DNA of 64,000 nucleotides from Yponomeuta sedellus (taxonomy: Eukaryota; Arthropoda; Insecta; Lepidoptera; Yponomeutidae): positions 6,303,501 through 6,367,500 of the forward strand of contig OW203732.1 in NCBI GenBank assembly GCA_934045075.1, given 5' to 3'. The position numbers were made by a program, and so were the translations under genes. Below the pieces are notes generated by a model that saw nothing but the letters and a program-made list of their open reading frames with translations, did not search any database and had not been told where the DNA came from. Of this stretch, positions 59,901 through 64,000 are shown piece by piece. Position 1 is the first letter of the stretch, and each line of letters begins with the position of its first letter.

Positions 59901-62136
59901 TCTGCGGGTTTCGTATCGGTGGTGGAATGTCATTCCAAATTTTGCTCGCGGCAATTTTGAAAGAATCTTGGAATGCAGCTGTCTTATGCGACGACATTTT
60001 GATTAGACGAGCTGATGTTTTAGAAACTAGCCTACTTTGTGCATTCATCCATGTTATTTTATTATAAAGATATATAGGTTGTTGGTTATTTACAATATCG
60101 AACAGCATACTAGCAAAGTGTAATTTTTGACGTGCTTGTATTTTTAACATATTTTTAGGCTTGTATTTTTAACATATGTTTAGGTATGATGTGATATGAC
60201 TTCGTGGTGGTACATCGAAACAGAACCGGATGCAAGAGTTTTGAATACGTTATAATAACCGTTGACTCCTAGCTAGAAGGCAAGGGCCATAAACGGCATC
60301 ACAGTAATTTAGTTTAGAAAGTACCAGAGACTCTATTAACATTACACGAATATTGGTACTTAAAAATTTACGAATTTTGTATAAAGTTTTCAGTTTAAAG
60401 TAGCAACTACGTACTAATCCCAACACATAGCTTACAAACCTTACTTAACCTTTTATCCATAATCAGACCCAAATTGCGCGCTTCTTTGACTCGTTCAATA
60501 GGTGTGGACTCAATTAGGATTGGAAAATGTGGTAAAGAGGCAACTATTTTAGCTACATTCATCTTTGTTCCCAATAAAATGTCTTGCGACTTTTTTGGGT
60601 TTAACATTAAGGCATTATCGTCGGACCATTTTGAAATCCTGTACAGATCCCCATTTAAACAACTTATAGCTGATGCCATTTCACTTGGTTTGAAGGAAAT
60701 ATACATTTGTAAGGCATCAGCATACGCTTGGTAGCGACAGTTATGTATATTTCGCCGGAAGATAAGATCCGCAAGTTTATAAATTACCTAGGAAATTTAT
60801 AAACTTTCGTAGGATTGTAAACGAGAGATAAATTGTATTATTTTACGCCCAGATTTTCGCAAATTTATTAATTTTGCGAAGTCTCGTGGTAAATTTATAA
60901 ACTAACGGATATCCATTCGTAAGATTCTAAACAGTTCGACCAATCACAGAAGAGCTATTAATTTTACGCTTTTATAAAATACTGCAAATAACACACTGCT
61001 CTCTGATTAGTTGATGTCGACAGTGGCAATGCTTGTGTCCATAGACTTAGGTACGATCAAACTTGTCAAATTAGTATGAAATGATCAGTTTTGATTGCCT
61101 ATCTAACAATATTTTTACTTTAAAACTAGGTAGGTACTTATAATACAGGGCTACTTTATTACATAATGTGCTAATGACACTTTCTTCACTCTACCAGAAT
61201 AAAAGAACAAAAATCGTGTTCTACGATATTAAAGAGTGTAATTAAAAAAGAAAAAAAACTAATCATAAAAACCGGTTCGGTTGGCAAGACGAAAGATTTC
61301 TAAACCCCTTCCATAATGTCACAGTTATTATTAAAAAAAATCTATATTTTAGTAAGAAACTACAGTTTAATAAGATTAAAGCATTTTTTTAAAAATTATT
61401 ATGAATCTGTGGGAAAACAACTCGCGGTGTTATGGCGTAGAATTCGACGGGCCGACGTCCCAAAGCTTTAGCTTTATTATAGTCTTCTATCATTTTAACG
61501 ACTTTTTTTTTCCTCTCTCCATTCAGACTTTTTACTATTTTGGTCATCACCACTATAAAACTTTCGTAGCTCTGTGGTAAATTTCACTCCATCAACAATA
61601 TTTCTAGATGGAGCAGGAACACGTGACTTATTCAACCAATCAGAGCGCAGGTGGCGTTTTGTTAATGCTTACTTATTATTTTACGCTTGAGTTTGGTAAG
61701 TTTATCAATTCGCGAAAATGTGGGCGTAAAATAATACAATATATCTCTCGTTTACAATCCTACGAAAGTTAATAATTTTCTAGTTCAAGTTCTATTGCCC
61801 CATCTCAGATTACCACCGTGTAATCAGCAAAGTCCTATGAAAAACTCGATACAAACTCCACACAGAAATAAAAAATCCAGGCCGAAGAGGGATTCATACA
61901 CGCCTCTGGCAAGGTATGCTATGGCGCGGGTACGAGTCGGCCCAGATTAATTCCTGTTTACACTAGTGACATTCCGATTATCACCTCAACAGGACAAACT
62001 GAACATGGTGGCAAACACACTGAACATCCACAGTCCGACGCAGTCGCCGCGTGTGCTGGAGCCGGAGTGGGAGTGCTGGGAATCCCCGCCGCCCGCCCCG
62101 GCCGACCTCCCCGAGAAGCCTTACTGTTCCCACTAA
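38918..62136 (+). CDS. CCDC40: CCDC40, axonemal coiled-coil ruler protein, complete 25-exon gene
   Basis: Exons: 38918-38951, 40388-40423, 40659-40694, 41240-41302, 42430-42596, 44865-44986, 45542-45577, 46140-46281, 47062-47148, 47909-48041, 48550-48707, 49045-49158, 49323-49453, 50183-50325, 50542-50642, 51178-51360, 51681-51926, 53783-53954, 55313-55521, 56122-56241, 56515-56610, 57056-57259, 58258-58416, 58760-58945, 61993-62136. They total 3222 nt, giving 1073 residues plus stop in one frame (human protein about 1140). CCDC40 and CCDC39 form the 96-nm ruler that positions inner dynein arms and nexin links in motile cilia and sperm tails. From exon 8 on it is almost all heptad coiled coil. 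Landmarks: VLEADHPLMQKFQDTLKRFL, DTGEELVPPVMRRIDELEQQ across exons 17-18, QMKSEIHRME then VRRSQL, and the end region DRMIYIVDTLTKEYPYLEDK. The N-terminus (exons 1-7) is Ser/Ala-rich, then Cys-rich, and least certain. Intron 20 has a GC donor. Confidence 0.95.
39408..39917. mobile_element. MITE with about 85-bp terminal inverted repeats
   Basis: The ends share 'tatacggatttcactcgttt', 'ttccgacgtttcggcacttt' and 'tacaggtgccg' in opposite orientation. The interior is AT-rich and non-coding. It lies in CCDC40 intron 1. A related 'gacgtttcgacgacgttac' word occurs near 47229. Confidence 0.85.
40905..41200 (-). mobile_element. LINE-type 3' end ('acccggacttggccccc' family)
   Basis: Contains 'gagttaagcaacaacaggcg', 'ttccgagcgcttccgggctt' and 'ccaacccggacatggccccc', the reverse-orientation blocks of the 59190 copy. 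It directly precedes CCDC40 exon 4. Confidence 0.75.
41405..41550 (-). mobile_element. LINE 3' end with (GATAA)n tail
   Basis: A short 'ataagataagataaga' tract is followed by 'gtctttcttgtacaccagga' and 'gagcaatttcttccagacaa', shared with 52885-53035 and 16160-16265. Confidence 0.6.
42104..42239. mobile_element. Foldback MITE
   Basis: The arms carry 'ctgttaatctactgttaaca' and 'tgttaacagtagattaacgg' around a short centre and have related tips (cccagtttct and agaaaccggg). It lies in CCDC40 intron 4. Confidence 0.75.
42625..43000 (+). mobile_element. LINE-type 3' end ('acccggacttggccccc' family)
   Basis: Contains 'tcgcaggaaggttaggccat', a (actt)n insertion, 'ggttggtggaggattgtaag' and 'cgcttggtacgactaggcca'. 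It begins about 30 bp after CCDC40 exon 5. Confidence 0.75.
43061..43209. mobile_element. Foldback MITE, 67-bp arms
   Basis: The arms 43061-43127 and 43143-43209 are reverse complements with one mismatch and a 15-base loop. They are flanked by TA on each side. Words such as ccaggtttcgctc link it to the foldback at 17963. Confidence 0.9.
43930..44085 (-). mobile_element. tRNA-derived SINE, reverse
   Basis: On the minus strand: 'agcccattagctcagttgaa' (A-box), anticodon-like stem ctggc/gccag, 'ggttcgaatcccggcatggg' (B-box), tail 'tttttggcctctaaatagg'. It is the linear form of the palindrome at 326-444. Confidence 0.85.
45120..45400 (-). mobile_element. LINE 3' fragment with (CATA)n tail
   Basis: The plus strand shows a catacata tract at about 45134-45175, then the reverse of the 4095-4440 element ('cacgcctgtatcccagaggg', 'cacgatcctgacagatcacc'). 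It lies in CCDC40 intron 6. Confidence 0.75.
46445..46625 (+). mobile_element. tRNA-derived SINE
   Basis: 'tctcgttggtctagtagtat' (A-box) and 'gagcgtgggttccatttcta' (decayed B-box) precede a body with 'agtgtgggtgtttttccatg'. It is the forward relative of 5034-5172. Confidence 0.75.
46725..46940 (+). mobile_element. LINE 3' end with (ATG)n tail
   Basis: 'cacatagcatgcagaactga', 'agttctcgaatgacagcgac' and the tail 'gaatgatgatgatgata' mark a truncated non-LTR element in CCDC40 intron 8. Confidence 0.6.
48340..48480 (+). mobile_element. tRNA-derived SINE, third family
   Basis: 'ctgtggcgcaatggtagcgc' (A-box) and 'cccgggttcgaaccccggct' (B-box) are followed by a non-tRNA body including 'gtttgtgatgtcgttgtttc'. 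It ends about 70 bp before CCDC40 exon 11. It is not a plausible functional tRNA because the 3' side runs into the SINE body. Confidence 0.75.
49745..49804. repeat. 28-bp inverted repeat hairpin
   Basis: The arms 49745-49772 and 49777-49804 (cttgaaaactcatttcgct and its complement) differ at one base. It is in CCDC40 intron 13. Confidence 0.85.
50726..50793. repeat. 31-bp inverted repeat hairpin
   Basis: The arms 50726-50756 and 50763-50793 (core cagggcgcagcacgaag) differ at one base around ttcatt. It is GC-rich in AT-rich intron 15 of CCDC40. A (GATAA)n stretch follows at about 50846-50878. Confidence 0.85.
52885..53035 (-). mobile_element. LINE 3' end with (GATA)n tail
   Basis: A 'gatagatagatagatac' tract then 'ttctttattgcatgtacacc' and 'agtaatttcttccagacaac' match the copies at 16160 and 41405. 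It lies in CCDC40 intron 17. Confidence 0.6.
54535..54765 (+). mobile_element. tRNA-derived SINE with a rearranged 5' side
   Basis: 54658-54765 reads 'cccattagctcagttggaaa', 'tggatagccagaggtcgcag' and 'ggttcgaatcccggcatgag', then 'gcctgtaaataggttttta'. The upstream part (54535-54590) is a reversed tail of the same family ('ctaacccgtgctaggggcaa'), so this is a partial foldback like 326-444. Confidence 0.8.
56242..56247 (+). other. GC-AG intron donor in CCDC40 intron 20
   Basis: Exon 20 ends AGG AAG and the intron begins GCAAGT. The rest of the site matches donor consensus perfectly, as usual for GC donors. A nearby GTTACC at 56246 would break the phase with exon 21. Confidence 0.8.
57281..57835 (+). 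repeat. 110-bp tandem array, five copies
   Basis: ccacaacaca-type words recur at 57281, 57391, 57501, 57611 and 57724, with the shared 'taggaaattggggagccgag' core. The unit includes 'cagtctgggtgtttc' and 'tgtgtgatgtttactag', which resemble the non-tRNA body of the SINE at 46445. It starts 21 bp after CCDC40 exon 22. Confidence 0.9.
59190..59560 (+). mobile_element. LINE-type 3' end ('acccggacttggccccc' family), longest copy
   Basis: It runs from 'caacccttctatgtccccac' through 'agtccgggttggtggaggat', 'gtgccttgcgaagcacggaa' and 'gttcgcctaggccacgagcg', the last block present twice. It lies in the last intron of CCDC40. Confidence 0.8.
59725..60745 (-). pseudogene. Non-LTR reverse transcriptase fragment
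   Basis: Minus strand, N to C: YQAYADALQMYISFKPSEM, where the catalytic YADD box reads YADA. Then come ISKWSDDNALMLNPKKSQ, ERVKEARNLGLIMDKRL and, after a break, LKIQARQKLHFASMLFDIV and IWNDIPPPIRN, all standard LINE RT features. It is 5'-truncated and frameshifted, so inactive. It lies in the last intron of CCDC40. Confidence 0.85.
60788..61783. mobile_element. Non-autonomous TIR transposon, about 1 kb
   Basis: The ends share 'aactttcgtaggattgtaaa' and 'tattattttacgcccagatt' in opposite orientation over about 75 bp. CTAG occurs at both edges. The centre is AT-rich with no coding frame. It lies next to the RT fragment in CCDC40's last intron. Confidence 0.85.
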
Positions 62137-64000
62137 GATGTACGGCAATCTTTTTTATTTAATTTGATTTAATCCGCAACAAGCCCACGGGGTATCAGGG
62201 TATAGAGTGAAAGATAAATACAAAAAATCGATCTGTTCAATAACGATCATTGAACAGATTCTATTCGTTTGGCATATTTAATTTTTCAGAGTTGAAACAA
62301 AAAGAATAGATTCAGAATGAAAGAAAAGTGACGAGTGCATTCGGATTCTTCTTCTTCTTCAGGCTATATTATGTAGTCCACTGCTGGACATAGCCCTCCC
62401 CTAATGAGCGCCATTCGGTTTGTCATTCTATTTTGCCTACCACTTTTGTGTAACACGGTCCATGGAACAAGTTAATTGCCGTTATTGCTCCTACAATATG
62501 AATAACAATATTTACTCATTCCCTAGCAAGTCCAGATTGCCCGTGGTGGATGGGAATGGCGATAGACAAGAGTCCGGAAAAAAATCCTATACCCAGCAGT
62601 GTGCTGATGTTAATTATTATGAAGCCCTGTAAATGATTGGCTTATAGCTTTATCATACATAAGGCGTTTTTACTCTCATACAAACGCCGTCGAAACGGAG
62701 CGTTTAATTCTGGAGGTCGTGGATTTAAATCCCGGCATGATACGAATGACTTTGTTTTCTAAGTAGGTACATTTGTGAAGTTGTGTGCGAAGTACGTTGT
62801 CTAGGACTACCTACCTCAAGAGTAAAGCTCCTTGAGCCTTCTCGAATCTTATTCGCCTTCTTACTCTCCTTATGTTTTTATTATAAATTTACGTTTATTT
62901 TAGTTACGCCGTATGTGAGCAGTGAGGAAGTAGGATCACTCGTGTGAAAGTTCATGCAAGTGAATCGTTCTTTATCACATTCACACTATGCTGCCCAGTA
63001 TCAATAAATGTCAGACACTTTGGCGAACTGAAGGTGGGCGTAAAAGCATCATTTCAGCCACGCGATTGGCTCATAAATGGAACCCTGAACTTCTTTTCTC
63101 CTTCGCGAAGTTTTTGGCTTAAAACTTTGCCGGCATCTGTGACTCGCCACTCTTACAATTAAAACTGTACTGGGTTTCGCTGTGAGTATCTTATAAGAAT
63201 GAGACGACGACGAACGACGAATTTAATATTATTGTAAAAGAAGCGACGAAATTCATAATAGGAGTTTGACTGAGTTTAAGCTGAGTAATCAGAGAGTGTG
63301 AATGCACTATGCTGTAACGTCGTGGCTGGGTCTCATTATTTCCATTTTCCATTGGAATGGAAATTGTAAACTGCTAGATTTACGCAAATCCGTCTCACAA
63401 TAACCATTGATGTGAAAAACATCGAATGGAAGAAATGATACTCGATTTCTGTAACAAACCGTCTTAGTATTACCATTATAAGCGGTTTTGTGGCGTTTAT
63501 TACAACGCCACACAAAATATTTCCGTTCTTATATACACCATGTCTTGTGTACTCGTGTCCCTGAAAAACAAAATTCTTCCTTTTCCTCTGTTAATTATAG
63601 AAATTTCCATTTTATTTATGGAAATCTACAGGTTCCGGTCACAAGAGAATGTTTACGTATCACTGTCGACTTATTGACAATCCATAAAAAAAATTCTCAA
63701 GTAGCCAGTCTATACCTGTCTACTGGTAGAGGAAATTGCGGCGTCTGGTAAGCGCACGTGACGCCGGCGGCGGCGCCGGCGTCGCGATTTTAAAAACGCT
63801 ATGGAAATAGTGATTCGTCAATGGTTATTCTAAGTGGAAATAATCCTCGAGGCCCAACGTCGTTATCGCCCAAATCTTATGTACCTATTTTGTATTCATA
63901 GTAGTTGATTCTATGTAAGTAGTGAGTACACTGTGTGCGATTTTTTTATTGACACATTTTGTGAGGTTTGAATTACGAATAAATATTTAATTTGGTATTT
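62137..64000. other. Intergenic DNA, no gene seen
   Basis: Downstream of CCDC40. It contains a reverse 'tccactgctggacatagccc' LINE end at about 62343-62420, a further LINE-like stretch to about 62640, and a GC-rich patch near 63755-63785. Short open frames here have no recognisable motif. No clear AATAAA was found just past the CCDC40 stop. Confidence 0.5.

Noticed and set aside
62944..63751. Short open frames near the right edge as genes
   Set aside because: No motifs, no splice partners and composition like surrounding DNA.

Overview
This is an animal nuclear window, almost certainly from a moth or butterfly. Coding exons are short, introns are large and AT-rich, and intergenic DNA is full of repeats typical of Lepidoptera: tRNA-derived SINEs, LINE 3' ends with a 'TGGACATAGCCC' block, Helitron-like pieces ending in CTAGT, and many TIR/foldback MITEs. 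There are no bacterial-type operons, no CRISPR array and no convincing functional tRNA gene. I assembled exon structures by hand from splice signals, reading-frame phase and remembered protein families.

Layout. (1) 1-817, +: the last two exons of a WD40-repeat protein, followed by a 104-bp tandem array (734-1836) built from its own final coding exon. (2) 5569-8616, +: an intact, intronless and divergent Na+/K+-ATPase alpha paralog. (3) 15103-21998, +: a four-exon, 197-residue RR-2 cuticular protein gene; a Harbinger-like MITE sits in one of its 5' splice sites. (4) 23221-37879, -: a complete 14-exon IFT56/TTC26 gene of 555 residues. The end of its penultimate exon, including the splice donor, is amplified into a 12-copy array (26516-27504). 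(5) 38918-62136, +: a complete 25-exon CCDC40 gene of 1073 residues. All exon phases close to a single open frame. (6) 62137-64000: no gene seen.

The strongest biological theme is that IFT56 (intraflagellar transport) and CCDC40 (axonemal ruler) are head-to-head, with start codons 1,038 bp apart. X-box-like RFX sites lie close to both starts: 37972-37985 (one mismatch) and 38786-38799 (full match to the RYYNYYWWRRNRAC consensus). This suggests shared control of ciliary or sperm-flagellar genes. The intronless Na+/K+-ATPase upstream is notable because two cation-site acids (D804 and E954 in pig numbering) are both Asn, and several cardiac-glycoside contact positions are changed.

A second theme is repeat birth at exon ends. 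At two unlinked genes (WD40 and IFT56) the last part of an exon and its downstream flank became the unit of a tandem array, with the reading frame largely kept. All claims come from reading the sequence; no alignment or database search was run.
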